Below are positions 21,930 through 31,299 of a stretch of DNA of 32,929 bases, one piece after another. The stretch is from a virus, in the IMG/VR virus record IMGVR_UViG_3300035698_023555, positions 1 through 32,929 of that record. The stretch is one strand, 5' to 3'. Position 1 is the stretch's first letter. The number at the start of each line of letters is the position of its first letter. A program made the position numbers and the translations under genes. The notes below the pieces were generated by a model. It worked only from the letters and a program-made list of their open reading frames with translations. It was not told where the DNA came from and did no database searches.

Positions 21930-22136
21930 CTAATCTAGTAATAACTCTTTATTTGCACTATAGAAATCGTTAAAATCCTCTACAACTCTTTCTGGTGATC
22001 TATCAAAATCCATGTTGTCTACTTGTATCTCTCTGTTCGTTTTCATATAAAGAATTATAAACTTTTCTCTCCTCTCAATATACGATATACTTAACATCGG
22101 TATATTTTCTGTCTTTGTTATGATTACATTTTTCAT
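21930..22136 (-). CDS. Small protein of unknown function, 68 aa
   Basis: Not recognised. The start is firm because AGGAGAATAC precedes the ATG and overlaps the TAG stop of the upstream gene. Ends with TAG. The first half is beta-prone and basic (KNVIITKTENIPMLSISYIERREKF). The second half is acidic (DNMDFDRSPERVVEDFNDFY). No Trp. Tight packing in the operon supports a real gene. Confidence 0.75.
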   Translation of the reverse strand: MKNVIITKTENIPMLSISYIERREKFIILYMKTNREIQVDNMDFDRSPERVVEDFNDFYSANKELLLD

Positions 22137-22144
22137 GTATTCTC

Positions 22145-22456
22145 CTATACTCTATTTTTTCTATATAAACTTGTCAAAATATTTCTTGTGAAGGTATTAA
22201 TTTCTTCACCATAATTAAAATGATTTAATTTAGATTTTGTTGAACCCCTAACCAAACTTATTATATATCTTTTTTCTCTAATTGTCATAGTACTAGCCTT
22301 TAAATGTTTGAGAATTGCTGAAAATTCAGATATCAATTTTCCTATTTTTCTTTTTGTTTTGCCATCTTTTTCGTTTAATATTTTTGTTAAAATTATTGAT
22401 GCACCTCCTTCACAGAAACTACCGTTTACGTTCTCTAATCTTGAAATTTCTTTCAT
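22145..22456 (-). CDS. Small basic protein of unknown function, 103 aa
   Basis: Not recognised. Lys/Arg-rich and mostly helical in appearance, with a central KTKRKIGKLISEFSAILKHL segment and a basic C-terminus (LTSLYRKNRV). No Trp. The ATG is preceded by AAAGGAACC, and the start lies 14 bases after the primase stop. Stop TAG. A nucleic-acid-binding role would fit its charge and its place between the primase and the recombination genes, but that is inference. Confidence 0.72.
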   Translation of the reverse strand: MKEISRLENVNGSFCEGGASIILTKILNEKDGKTKRKIGKLISEFSAILKHLKASTMTIREKRYIISLVRGSTKSKLNHFNYGEEINTFTRNILTSLYRKNRV

Positions 22457-22470
22457 CTTATCGGTTCCTT

Positions 22471-23418
22471 TTAAATTTTGAACTGTATTAAATCTTTCAT
22501 TATTTTAGACCCGTCATATCTAATTGCAGCTTTTATCAACTGCTGCATCTTATTAAAACCTAAAGAACTAGGGTCTTTACCTTTCGGTATCTTAACGATG
22601 TATATTTCTAATCCCTGGTTTAATAAATCATTAGAATTCTCAAGAGCCTCTAGATATGCATCCTCATCTAACGCTATATATACTCTTTGTCCGTGTTGTA
22701 AAAGCTTCATTTTTAACATAGGTGTTATAGATTTGCCTAGTAGTGGTATTGCATTTATCCCTATCGCTATACCATCTAATATTCCTTCACACAAAACAGT
22801 TGGAAAATTCCAATTTATAAATAACTCATTTATTATACTATCTTCTCTATTATAAGATGGGTTTAAGTATTTCTTATTAGAGTATCCATAGAAATCCCTG
22901 GCTGTAAAGTAATTCAACTTACCTCTTTTATCGTAGGAAGGTAGTATTATTCTATTTTTATATCTTCCGTTCTCGCAGAACCCTATACTATATTTCATTA
23001 TATCTGTTTTAGATATACCTCTTTTTTTTAGAAAAGCTACAGCCCCTCTATATTCTGGTGTCTTTTCCTTAATATATAAAGGTTTATATTCTTTTGGTAA
23101 TCTTACTTCTTCTATGCGTGATGATTCTTCTATTTCGCTGTATCGGTATTTTGCGTTATTGAATATTTCTTTTAGCTTTGTTAAATAAAAAGAACTTACG
23201 TCTAATTTAGAAAAGAGTAAAAACAGACCCCTTCCTTTCGTGTTACAGACTCAACAATGCCAGTATTGGAACTTACTACTATTCTTATCTAAGTTAATGC
23301 AGAATTTTTTCTTATGATGGTGACAGAACGGACAAAAATATATCACTTCGCCTGGCTTACCTTTTTTAGTTCCTTTCTTAAGTATCCGATCTAGTAAGTT
23401 CTTTAATTCTATAAACAT
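22471..23418 (-). CDS. DnaG-type DNA primase (zinc finger plus TOPRIM), 315 aa
   Basis: Makes RNA primers for replication. The N-terminus has a four-Cys zinc ribbon, C29-x2-C32 and C55-x-V-C58. Residue 56, inside the second Cys pair, is a TGA codon read as Trp (HCWVC). The standard code would stop the protein at 55 residues. The catalytic half carries a TOPRIM domain with CEGILDG near residue 208 and ALDEDA near 245. The other two Trp codons are TGG. It is short compared with bacterial DnaG (about 580-600 aa) and lacks a helicase-binding domain of that type; the size is like phage primases. ATG with AGGAG seven bases upstream. A sigma70-like promoter lies 25-55 bases upstream of the start. 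Stop TAA. Confidence 0.9.
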
Positions 23419-23443
23419 AAAACTCCTATATGAATCTAGAGTT

Positions 23444-23471
23444 ATTATATCATTTTTTTAAATATTGTAAA
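23444..23471 (-). promoter_or_regulatory. Sigma70-like promoter for the primase operon
   Basis: Minus strand: TTTACA (23466-23471), a 16-base spacer, then a perfect TATAAT (23444-23449). Transcription would start near 23437 and give a leader of about 20 bases before the primase ATG, including its AGGAG. The same -35 and the same spacer length occur in the promoter before the nuclease gene. Confidence 0.75.
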
Positions 23472-23478
23472 GAATTAT

Positions 23479-23823
23479 TTATTGTTTTTTGATAAGTTCG
23501 ATAAAGTGATCGAGGGTGATACACACATAGGACGGCTTATGATTCTTCGAAAATACTATTATAGATTCTGTGTTATTAGTTATATTGCTCTCATTCTGGT
23601 CTATCGCAGCTCAAATATTAATCCGTTCCGTGTTTTTGCACTCAACTGTATACGGAAAATGTTTCCGGGCCGCAGGCGATAATTGGATGTCAGGGCCGTT
23701 CACACCGAGCGGTGTTGATCTTACGTCGTCCGGCTCTAAAACTGGATATTGTTCTAGTATAATTGCTTTTACTTCGTTTTGGAGCCGTTTTCCCTTCTGC
23801 TTCCTGGATTTAATTTTCGTCAT
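23479..23823 (-). CDS. PD-(D/E)xK nuclease, Holliday-junction-resolvase/VRR-type, 114 aa
   Basis: Small nuclease with an N-terminal basic RKQKGKR, then GVNGPD near residue 42 and VECKN near residue 62, the D...E-x-K catalytic core. NIW follows seven residues later with a TGA-coded Trp, at a position where relatives I recall carry Trp (ECKNxEKxxxW). Likely role: trimming or resolving branched DNA during replication or packaging, or restriction-like cleavage. I prefer the ATG at 23823 because GGAAGG precedes it and because a promoter's -10 box (23864-23869) covers the alternative ATG at 23865. Stop TAA. Confidence 0.82.
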
Positions 23824-23863
23824 ATTTCGCCTTCCTTTCTGACTATGTTGGTCTATTCTAATC

Positions 23864-23891
23864 ATTGTAAACGTATTTTAAAAATTGTAAA
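23864..23891 (-). promoter_or_regulatory. Sigma70-like promoter for the nuclease gene
   Basis: Minus strand: TTTACA (23886-23891), a 16-base spacer, then TACAAT (23864-23869). It lies in the 80-base gap after the stop of the preceding gene. The architecture is the same as the primase promoter about 420 bases downstream. The predicted start near 23857 leaves a leader of about 35 bases. Confidence 0.6.
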
Positions 23892-23903
23892 TTGTTTTTT
23901 GTT

Positions 23904-24149
23904 CTATTTTAACCCAGCTATTATATGAGCTGCTAGATCTTCTAGTACTTCTTTAGATTTTTTTGGGAAGTGTTTTTCCACTTCTTTTTTTATACTTTGA
24001 CAAGTAAAAAACATTTTATTGTTAATTTTGTCAAAGTCTTCAATAACTTTAACTTCTTTTGTTTCTCTCAGCATCTCCGAATATGAAACATTTTTAAGAA
24101 GCTTAGAGTAAGCATTATTTACTTGTTCATTTATTAGTTTTTTATCCAT
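23904..24149 (-). CDS. Small helical protein of unknown function, 81 aa
   Basis: Not recognised. Charged and predicted mostly helical (KLINEQVNNAYSKLLKN, then KKEVEKHFPKKSKEVLEDLAAHI). The ATG has GGAGAATACA upstream; two weaker in-frame starts lie 4 and 6 codons earlier. Stop TAG. No Trp. It is the last gene before an 80-base gap containing a promoter, so it may belong to the operon that starts at 27689. Confidence 0.7.
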   Translation of the reverse strand: MDKKLINEQVNNAYSKLLKNVSYSEMLRETKEVKVIEDFDKINNKMFFTCQSIKKEVEKHFPKKSKEVLEDLAAHIIAGLK

Positions 24150-24169
24150 TGTATTCTCCATCTTCAATT

Positions 24170-24442
24170 TTAATTTAGATACTTAACGAAAATATACTTA
24201 CCATCCTCAACTTTCATTAATGCAAAGTCGGTGAGCCCACGTGTAGCAAAACCTGTTTTCACCATATTATCAATAATTTTTTGAGCGGTTTTTTCATTCG
24301 TAACTTTCTTAAGATGGTGTCATCTCGCTTTATTGCTTTTAAATTGAGGACTAAAAGTAAATAGATGTAGTTCTTCTTCACTTGATTTTTTAATATCTTC
24401 CATTTCTTCTTTAATCATTTTTTTTAGTTCTGATCTTTTCAT
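24170..24442 (-). CDS. Small protein with MKxSELKK leader, 90 aa (copy 2)
   Basis: Function not recognised. The first residues MKRSELKKMIKEEMED closely match the start of the 107-aa protein at 25691-26014 (MKKSELKKVIREEFKK), while the rest is unrelated. A shared short N-terminal helix on otherwise different virion-operon proteins suggests a targeting or docking peptide, such as a capsid-targeting or scaffold-like signal; this is inference. One TGA-coded Trp lies in KARWHHLKK. Ribosome site GAGGAAG; stop TAA. It follows the second structural paralog by 10 bases, as its counterpart follows the first by 11. Confidence 0.75.
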
Positions 24443-24452
24443 TTTTCTTCCT

Positions 24453-25304
24453 CTAGGCATCAAATCTTATTTTAAATGTATAGTTTATATCTTTATCATT
24501 TTTTATCGGTTTTGCCAATCTACCTACAACTAAACAATTTTCATTCTCATCGTATAATCCTATAGTTGTAATATACGGTCCAAATCCGTCTGTATCCATT
24601 ATAGACGAACCACTTCATTGACTAGAAGCACTAGTATATACTAATGGGTATCCACTACTAGTTGTTCAATGTAAATCTACATTTTCTTTAAATAATGAAA
24701 TATTTGTTGTAGAGTTAAATTCGCCTCTTCCTATCTCCGTTATTATTTCATGCTCATATAATGTCTGTTGACCTTTATAACTCAAACTGCTAAATGAAGA
24801 TGAGTGAAAGTTAGTATAATAACTTCCTGTATCTGTTATTATAGCATTACCGTCATTATAAAAAATATTTCCTACATGAAAACTAGAACTATTATTGTCT
24901 ACTAAGTTTCCCTTATAGTCATCTATAATATCATAAGTACTATATAACAATCTAAACGATCCTGGTTTTATTTCTTCACCATATTTTTGCTGTGGTATTC
25001 CAAAACAGATGAATCTATCGTTTATCGTTCTCTCTATGTCTGGGCTAGTGACGATATGATAACTACTAGTATTGACATAATATTTATTATTTATAAAAGC
25101 GTATAGTAATTCTTTATAAGAATCGTCTGGGTTTTGAGCAGACGAAGTAGAGAAAACAGAACTGGTAAGTAGAGTCCCATATGATATTTGGATGCCACTA
25201 GCATCATAACTACTCGGTACAAAATTTCATGATTTATGAGTTTTATACGGAGTAATTGTGTAGTCTGTTGGACCTAAAGTTTTAAATATTTGTCCTTCAT
25301 GCAT
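24453..25304 (-). CDS. T4-type virion structural protein, 283 aa (paralog 2)
   Basis: Likely a neck, tail or baseplate component; I recognise the family by its C-terminus but not a specific T4 gene. It starts MHEGQIFKTLGPTDYTITP. The C-terminal segment SSIMDTDGFGPYITTIGLYD followed by ENENCLVVGRLAKPI aligns with the end of the 331-aa protein at 26026-27021 (MHTDPKVYVSTVGLYNDENE), so the two are paralogs. TGA is read as Trp in HKSWNF, in LHWTTS and in SSQWSGS. The ribosome site is weak. Stop TAG. Confidence 0.78.
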
Positions 25305-25315
25305 TATTCTTATGC

Positions 25316-25687
25316 CTATTTATTTCCAAGATCAATTAGTTTTGTTCCTTCTTTCGTATGAAAGTCAGGATGATACATAACCGTTATAATTGTCAATTTC
25401 AATCTATCTTCTGTTGAAGTCGTTAATTTACAAATTAAATTTAAATCATCCTCACCTTTTATATGAATATTATCGAGAATATCTATTTCGTCATGTATAA
25501 GACTTTGTGTTAGTTGTGGAATAGCTCTTCTTGCCGTAGCCATTATTGCCTCATCTGTAATAGGCCTCTTCGGATTTCTTTTTTGTCTATGTTGAGCGTG
25601 TTGTGTCTTATCCAAACGAATAACTATTTCGATGTTTTGAGCTACTTGACCTATTATGGACTCATAGAGATTTAATAGGTTTATCAT
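25316..25687 (-). CDS. Conserved phage protein of unknown function, 123 aa (possible DUF4258-like fold)
   Basis: The pattern HAQHRQKRNPKRPITDEAI near residue 30 and a C-terminal TIITVMYHPDFHTKEGTKLI resemble small single-domain proteins of the DUF4258/BrnT-like type that are frequent in large phages. This is a weak, memory-based match. No Trp. Its ATG is three bases after the preceding stop, with no clear Shine-Dalgarno, so translation is probably coupled. Stop TAG. It sits between the two copies of a structural cassette and may have been inserted there. Confidence 0.7.
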   Translation of the reverse strand: MINLLNLYESIIGQVAQNIEIVIRLDKTQHAQHRQKRNPKRPITDEAIMATARRAIPQLTQSLIHDEIDILDNIHIKGEDDLNLICKLTTSTEDRLKLTIITVMYHPDFHTKEGTKLIDLGNK

Positions 25688-25690
25688 AAT

Positions 25691-26014
25691 TTAGTTTTTA
25701 GAATTTCACTTTGCTAAATCTGACTTTATCCCATTAGAATCTTTATCAATATAATCCTTAAATAATCCTTTGACAAAATCGACTATTTTATCGCCTACTG
25801 TATCATAGAATCATCTAGTGTGCTTACTTCTAAAAACTTCTTCTGCTCCTTTGTCATCACCGTCCGATTCCCTCACAGCGTCTAATATTGCATCGCCTGC
25901 TACATATCCTATCTTATCGAATGAATATGCATCTTTCATATCGTATGTCGAAACATTTTCATTAAGTTTTTTAAACTCTTCTCTAATAACTTTTTTTAAT
26001 TCTGATTTTTTCAT
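25691..26014 (-). CDS. Small protein with MKxSELKK leader, 107 aa (copy 1)
   Basis: Function not recognised. N-terminal leader MKKSELKKVIREEFKKL as in the 90-aa protein downstream. Residues ~30-60 contain GYVAGDAILDAVRESDGDDKGA. The C-terminal part (ARF-free, helical) has DTVGDKIVDFVKGLFKDYIDKD. Two TGA-coded Trp (TRWFYD, AKWNSKN); without recoding the protein would end at residue 67. Ribosome site AGGAGAAAAAAG; stop TAA. It follows structural paralog 1 by 11 bases. Confidence 0.78.
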
Positions 26015-26025
26015 CTTTTTTCTCC

Positions 26026-27021
26026 TTAGAAGTCTAATCTTACTTGAAACGTTCTTTCGTTTGATTTAGACTTTAAAACAGGTTTATTCAACTTTGCTAT
26101 TGCTAATAATTCATTTTCGTCATTATACAATCCAACGGTGGATACATATACTTTAGGATCCGTATGCATACTAGTATATTTTATCTCACTAGACGAACCG
26201 GTTACTCAAGTTGGGTTATTAGAATAGTTAAATTCACTGTTATACATCCTCGTAAAATAGTTTGTTGATGAAATTACTTCACTACCTCTAGCTTTAAAAC
26301 TACTACCAGATTGTATGTATTCTAGGAAAGTTTTTGTTATATCTCTTGTACTTCCAGCACTACCTGAAGTAGGTGTGCAAATAGCACTTGTATTTAATAC
26401 TATTATTCCCGGAGTAGGATAAGCAATACCATATGGTGTTGCTGAAGATGAACTCGGTCCATCTACAATACTTCCGGTTGTTACATAATAAGCTGTACCG
26501 ACCCCAGTTCTAGCTGATGGTCTCGTCCAAGTTTTAGTACTATCGTCTATCATTGTTATTGAATTACTACCACTACCTATTATTAGTTCCCAGTTACCAG
26601 GATCCAATTCTTGTTTGATTCTATTTCGTTTGAATGCAATTACAAATATCTCTCCACTTCCTGTGACAGTTCCTGCAAATTCAAAGGCTGTAGAATCTCT
26701 AGGTAGTAATATATTTCTGAATTGGTAATAATTAGATTTAGATGGATCATAAGTATCGTCATAGGAATCACTATTGTAGTAGCCTCGTGGATTTCCGTAG
26801 GCTATATCAAATTGATTCAAAGCAGTTGAACCTGTTAAACAACTATCATATACATCCACATAGTAATGAGACGAACTTAATGGTCACTGTGTAGATGATG
26901 TATAAAAACTAGTCATTACACCAGACGCGTCAACAGTAGAAAAAGCATTAGTTGTTACGATTTGTTGACTGTTTGCCACTATATCTGTTTCTGGGTCTAA
27001 AATTTTGTATATATTATTCAT
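26026..27021 (-). CDS. T4-type virion structural protein, 331 aa (paralog 1)
   Basis: Paralog of the 283-aa protein downstream, sharing the C-terminal SMHTDPKVYVSTVGLYNDEN and a following AKLNKPV segment. The N-terminus is MNNIYKILDPETDIVANSQ. The middle is rich in Ser, Thr and Tyr, like other virion proteins here. TGA is Trp in TQWPLSS and in PTWVTGS. ATG preceded by GGAGAATAACAA; stop TAA. It comes 11 bases after the 218-aa protein. Likely tail or baseplate; the exact role is unknown. Confidence 0.8.
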
Positions 27022-27032
27022 TTGTTATTCTC

Positions 27033-27689
27033 CTAGACTGATAAGCCAGTTGTAGTAGTGGTCGTCGGCTCAATAGTCACCGTTATTGTGGCTCTTGCAC
27101 CAGAAGCATTTCCTTCTATTTCTATAGTTGTAGTTCTTTGAACTGACGTTGCTTTCCTACTCAAATAGAAACTCTTTCCGATGATTGATGCTGGATTCAG
27201 GTTCATACCATCCCCTTCCAGCTTCGTACTTGTAGTACCGCCAGCCCTCACAGAGTCTTTGACGATTAATTTCGCGTAAGTTCCGTCCATTATTGTAGCT
27301 TTATATCCTTCAGCTTCGTCTGAATCAACAGGCTCAGTTGTCGGGGATATAGTTTCTACAGCATTGGAATCTAAAGTTATCGTTGGTTGTACGTTCGCTA
27401 AATATACTACATGCGTTGATTTTGCAGCCAATGTTATCAGTTTATATGCGAGAGACACTTGTCCATTAGGATTAGCTTCTTGAGTCGGTGTATTTTCTAT
27501 TGCTTGTCCGTAATAATTTGAACCATTTTGATTATTAGGGTTTCACAACCCATAATCTATTCCATCGTCCGCAAAAGCATATTTAGTTATTTTGAAGTCA
27601 CCATTACCTTCTGCCATTATCTCTCTACCTCTCTTTGTTAAAATAGCGTCGATAACTATTTCGCTCGAGTCTGCATTTAAATATGCCAT
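27033..27689 (-). CDS. T4-type virion structural protein, 218 aa
   Basis: I recognise the N-terminal signature SSEIVIDAILTKRGREIMA, then KITKYAFADDGIDYGLWNPN and NGSNYYGQAIENTP, from a structural protein widespread in large T4-like phages. The Trp of IDYGLWNPN is TGA, a position that is Trp in the relatives I know, which supports the recoding. The C-terminal half is Thr-rich, and its ITVTIEPTTTTTTGLSV end looks like an exposed tail. First gene of its operon, ATG preceded by AAGGAGAAAATTT; stop TAG. The position in the virion is not known to me. Confidence 0.82.
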
Positions 27690-27718
27690 AAATTTTCTCC
27701 TTAAAATATTTTATTCAT

Positions 27719-27734
27719 CTATATATAAATATAG
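27719..27734 (-). promoter_or_regulatory. AT-rich box upstream of the 27689 operon (possible late promoter)
   Basis: Minus strand CTATATTTATATATAG, about 30 bases before the ATG and in the 77-base gap after the 1171-aa gene. It shares the ATATTTATAWATA core with the boxes at 17937 and 5427. Just upstream is a short direct repeat TCAAACAAAA (two copies, 14 bases apart). The recurrence at three operon starts argues for a promoter-like element; the assignment is inferred. Confidence 0.45.
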
Positions 27735-27766
27735 TTTTGTTTGATTTTTTGTTTGAATTTTTTCGA

Positions 27767-30700
27767 CTACTCTACTTTTAAGTGCACCAGCCCGTCATCT
27801 TTAACTGTTACTTTATTCTGTTCATTAACCGATTCTTGGACAGGTTTATCCAAATTTGGTGTAGTTTTACTAGTTTGTAAACAACCATCGTATCTAGCTC
27901 TATTTCAACCTGTGGATTGATCTCTATAATATTTAAAATGGTTTCAACGATATCCGATTAAATTATCACCTATCACGTCAGTTGGGGTGTCAGGATAATT
28001 AGAACCCGTAATATATACATCGTAAATCGGTGTAAAAGACCCTGTACTAGATAAAGCGTTGGACGAAGTATTATTGAAATTACAAATAGGATAATGCATA
28101 CCCTGTATCGCGTCTCGTTCTCAATAAGGGTTGATAGTAGACGAATACGAGCTAGAAAATATTACATTATAATATTCATATACACTTCCGTTATATACAC
28201 TTTCGGTAAATTCTCCTAACGTAGCTTCATATGATAAATATTCTCCAGAAGCAGACAAATAATTACTTTGAGATATTGTTCCAAATTTATCTATACTGTT
28301 TCCTGATGCAGACAAATAATTACTTTGAGATATTGTTCCAAATTTATCTATACTGTTTCCTGATGCAGACAGATATAAACTTTCTGAAACAATTCCAAAT
28401 TTATCTATACTGTTTCCTGATGCAGACAGATATAAACTTTCTGAAACAATTGCGAATTTATCTGCATTAGAAGCTGTTACAATATATACATCAGTTTCAT
28501 CTATGGTTGCTGATAACGACATATTTTCTATACTTGCTGTGTGCCATCTTATTTTTGATCGATCTAAGATATGTGGTTCAATACTAACACCAGTTATGAC
28601 CAATGACCTCGCTGGTACCATTTTTTTTATTATGTCACCTAATGATTGATCGTATAATTTTATTAATTGTATATAATCTCAGAAATTATTAGCATTGTCA
28701 TATTTTCCTCAATAATTTTTATTAGCAATAGCAAGACCTGAATATTTATCATTTCACATGTCACCTGGATCGCCAATAAAATCATCAAAATTATAATCCG
28801 CGTATTGAGCTATTATATCCATATTTATTGTTTCAACGGGTGAATATTGTATACCTATTTTATTTGAATCTCGTGTAGCGTCTTTAAACTCGCCACTCTC
28901 AACACTCGAATTAGGATCTAAATTGGCTCGTAGGCTACAACTTTCGATTCTAATTTTATTAGAGTTATAACCTATACCTATTATAGGTGTTGTCGCACTC
29001 ATATCTTGAATATAATACTCATAATTATATGGATAAGCGGTAACGTCAGAATACCCAACACACTGGCCTTGATTTAGCCAATCTTGATTAGACTTAATAT
29101 CTGATACATAACTAACCCCGGCTGGACCATGATTAAGTGCATCGTCAAATGAATATCTAGTAATCAAATCATCGTATGATGATGAAATACTGCTACCGAT
29201 ATTTATAGATCTTATAAATCTAGAATGATTATTAAAATTATGAATAGTTGGTATACTACTTCACAACCTAAATTCTTGTATATTTCCAACAAAACTTCCA
29301 CTAGTTATATAAATAGATGTATTTGATTCTCAGGATTGTGTATTCATAGATCCACTGAAATACGCACTATAGTTTATCGTATCTCCGTTCGTCTGGTTAG
29401 AGTATACGTAGAATTGTGATCCGGAACCTATCATTACATTTCAGAAGGTCCCGTCAAAATAAGGTAGAGCAGTAGATGATGATAAAAGCGATCCGCTAAA
29501 ATCTTCGTAAACTAACCACCCTTTGTCAGACCCACTGTGTAATAAATATAAGCTAGAAGATTCCGCTCCATTAAATGATAATAAAGGTTCAATTGTGGAA
29601 TATGTTCCGGACCCAGTTACTTTAAATCTTAATTCTATGGCTTCTGGCTTTATACTATTCGGGTAGAAACTAGATGTTACATAATTTGTAGACTTGACTA
29701 TTAAGGCATGGTTTAGACTTTGAAAATCATAGTGACTGTATCCATCATTCGATCCACTAATCTGTGGTCCGCCATATTCTCTAATTTTCAGTATTGTGCT
29801 AGGTATACCATAACAATTCAACAAAGCAGTAATACCGCGTTTAGTACCTTTCGCCTTTAATAGATACGGTAAATTATTTAATATACGATTCCATACTTCG
29901 TAAGTCATGTCGCTAGATGGTACAGACCTTATTGGATCGGTTATAGATCCAGTAGATATATAACTACCAGTAGAATCAGAACCTATCGAATATTTTCACA
30001 GATCGTCTAATGACTTTCCGTTTACTAAATCAACACCGAAGGACTTAACAACAGAATCTATTATGTCGTTTGATACCCCTTTATTAATGTCGTTTTCTCT
30101 CTCGTATAATTGTTCTAATCTTTTAATATATAGTCAGTGAACATCAAAGTATTGACCAACCATGTTTAAAAATGTAATATATTCATCGTTGTAGTCATCA
30201 TATAGAACGTGTTCTGGTAATGTATATTTTAATTGATGAACGTTATCGCGGTCATAAGTATCTGATAAATCTAAAATATCACTATACCATGATATGACTT
30301 CAGATCCTGTTGTTGGATAATTTACATATGGATGATCCGAGCTAACTTTTGGTCATGGGGTTATACTATGAGTTCCATAACTATCTGAATAGGCCGAGCC
30401 ACTATTATAATATAAATATCGCTCGAATCCATCGAGACCACCTAGCAGATTATTCTTTTTATAATCAACTGTTAATTTACTTTCTGATACCGCCGTAGTG
30501 GATTGAGACACACTAGAGTATCATGCACTTTGGGATGTATATAGTTCCATTAATTGCATTTTATAATGAAAATTTTCTATTCTATTTCTAGCATTACTAA
30601 AGTGTATATAATTTTCAAATGAAGTATAATCTACATTTAATTTTATTCCTTCTAGAGAACTTTGGCTTAAGTAAGTAGTTACTAGTGTTTCTGAAGTAGA

Positions 30701-31282
30701 TGAATTTGTCGAAAGGACATCATCTCAACTTTTGTAATCCACAGAATTTTCTGATATTTTGTTAATATCTATATCAAAATTCGGTACTAACGTTTGCTCT
30801 GGTATTTCGTCTTCTATAGTATCTATTAATTCTATTTCTGTTTCTATCGGAGACGTCAAGTATTTAGATATTCATAATTGATCTTTTATAACAATTTCTG
30901 ATGGTAGAGGTTGATATAGTTTTAAAACATAAGAACCTCTATTCGAATTTAATATTTCTTCTGTATCTCCGACCTCACCGGTGGTATCAAATAGTCAATT
31001 TGTGATAAGAAATAATCTATTTTCTCCTAGATTCATAACATAATTATTAATTTTATCTATTTCAGAAGAATTGAATTCAACTCATTGTTCTGGAAAATTA
31101 TTTTCAACAGGCCTTATTCTTATCTCTGTTCTGGAACGAGAAATTTCATCTATATATACTCTGCCTGTCTCTTGTGATCCTAAAATATCTCTCACAATAT
31201 TATAGACAAGTTTAAATTTACCGTTTCTTATGTCGGTATTTAATAAGTTATTTTTGTTATAGAATCTAATTTTTCTTCCCAT
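27767..31282 (-). CDS. Large tail/baseplate protein with P2 gpI-like motif and lectin-like domain, 1171 aa
   Basis: Read through many TGA=Trp codons; stop TAG. Residues ~375-505 contain FDVHWLYIKRLEQLYERE, then SMVW-type helices and LPYLLKAKGTKRGITALL, the KGT(K/R)R-A-L core of the P2 gpI/tail-protein family that links baseplate to fibres. Residues ~505-690 form a concanavalin-A-like domain (ALIVKSTNYVTSSFYPNS ... GNIQEFRLW). Residues ~936-1011 are four 19-residue tandem repeats (FGIVSESLYLSASGNSIDK type). The start follows a 17-base gap and a weak ribosome site. I recognise similar ~1000-1200-aa proteins from large T4-like marine and gut phages. A baseplate-periphery role connecting fibres is likely but not proven. 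Confidence 0.82.
28251..28478 (-). repeat. 57-bp tandem repeat, four copies, in the 1171-aa tail gene
   Basis: Units start at 28251, 28308, 28365 and 28422 with exact 57-base spacing and encode 19 residues each. Units 1 and 2 share the text gcagacaaataattactttg. Units 3 and 4 share gcagacagatataaactttc. The remaining half (ccaaatttatctatactg) is common to units 1-3, and unit 4 has diverged. The two near-identical pairs suggest stepwise slippage or unequal exchange. Confidence 0.95.
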
Positions 31283-31299
31283 TTTAATCTCTATTCAGT

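Noticed and set aside
23482-23842. Plus-strand open frames over the nuclease gene
   Set aside because: They lie opposite a gene with a PD-(D/E)xK core and its own promoter and ribosome site. No plausible start signal or homology.
23824-23865. Upstream ATG as start of the nuclease gene
   Set aside because: It lies within the -10 region of a good promoter and has no Shine-Dalgarno, whereas the ATG at 23823 has GGAAGG in the right place.
28231-28470. Plus-strand open frame with repeats, or a possible CRISPR array
   Set aside because: The 57-bp units are contiguous without unique spacers, keep the minus-strand reading frame and sit inside a tail gene, so this is a coding tandem repeat.
103-31282. 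TGA read as glycine (Absconditabacteria/Gracilibacteria code 25)
   Set aside because: The TGA positions match family tryptophans (FN3, NIW after the nuclease E-x-K, IDYGLWNPN), and TGG is used at equivalent positions elsewhere in the same repeats (for example GGWQ and GEWQ).
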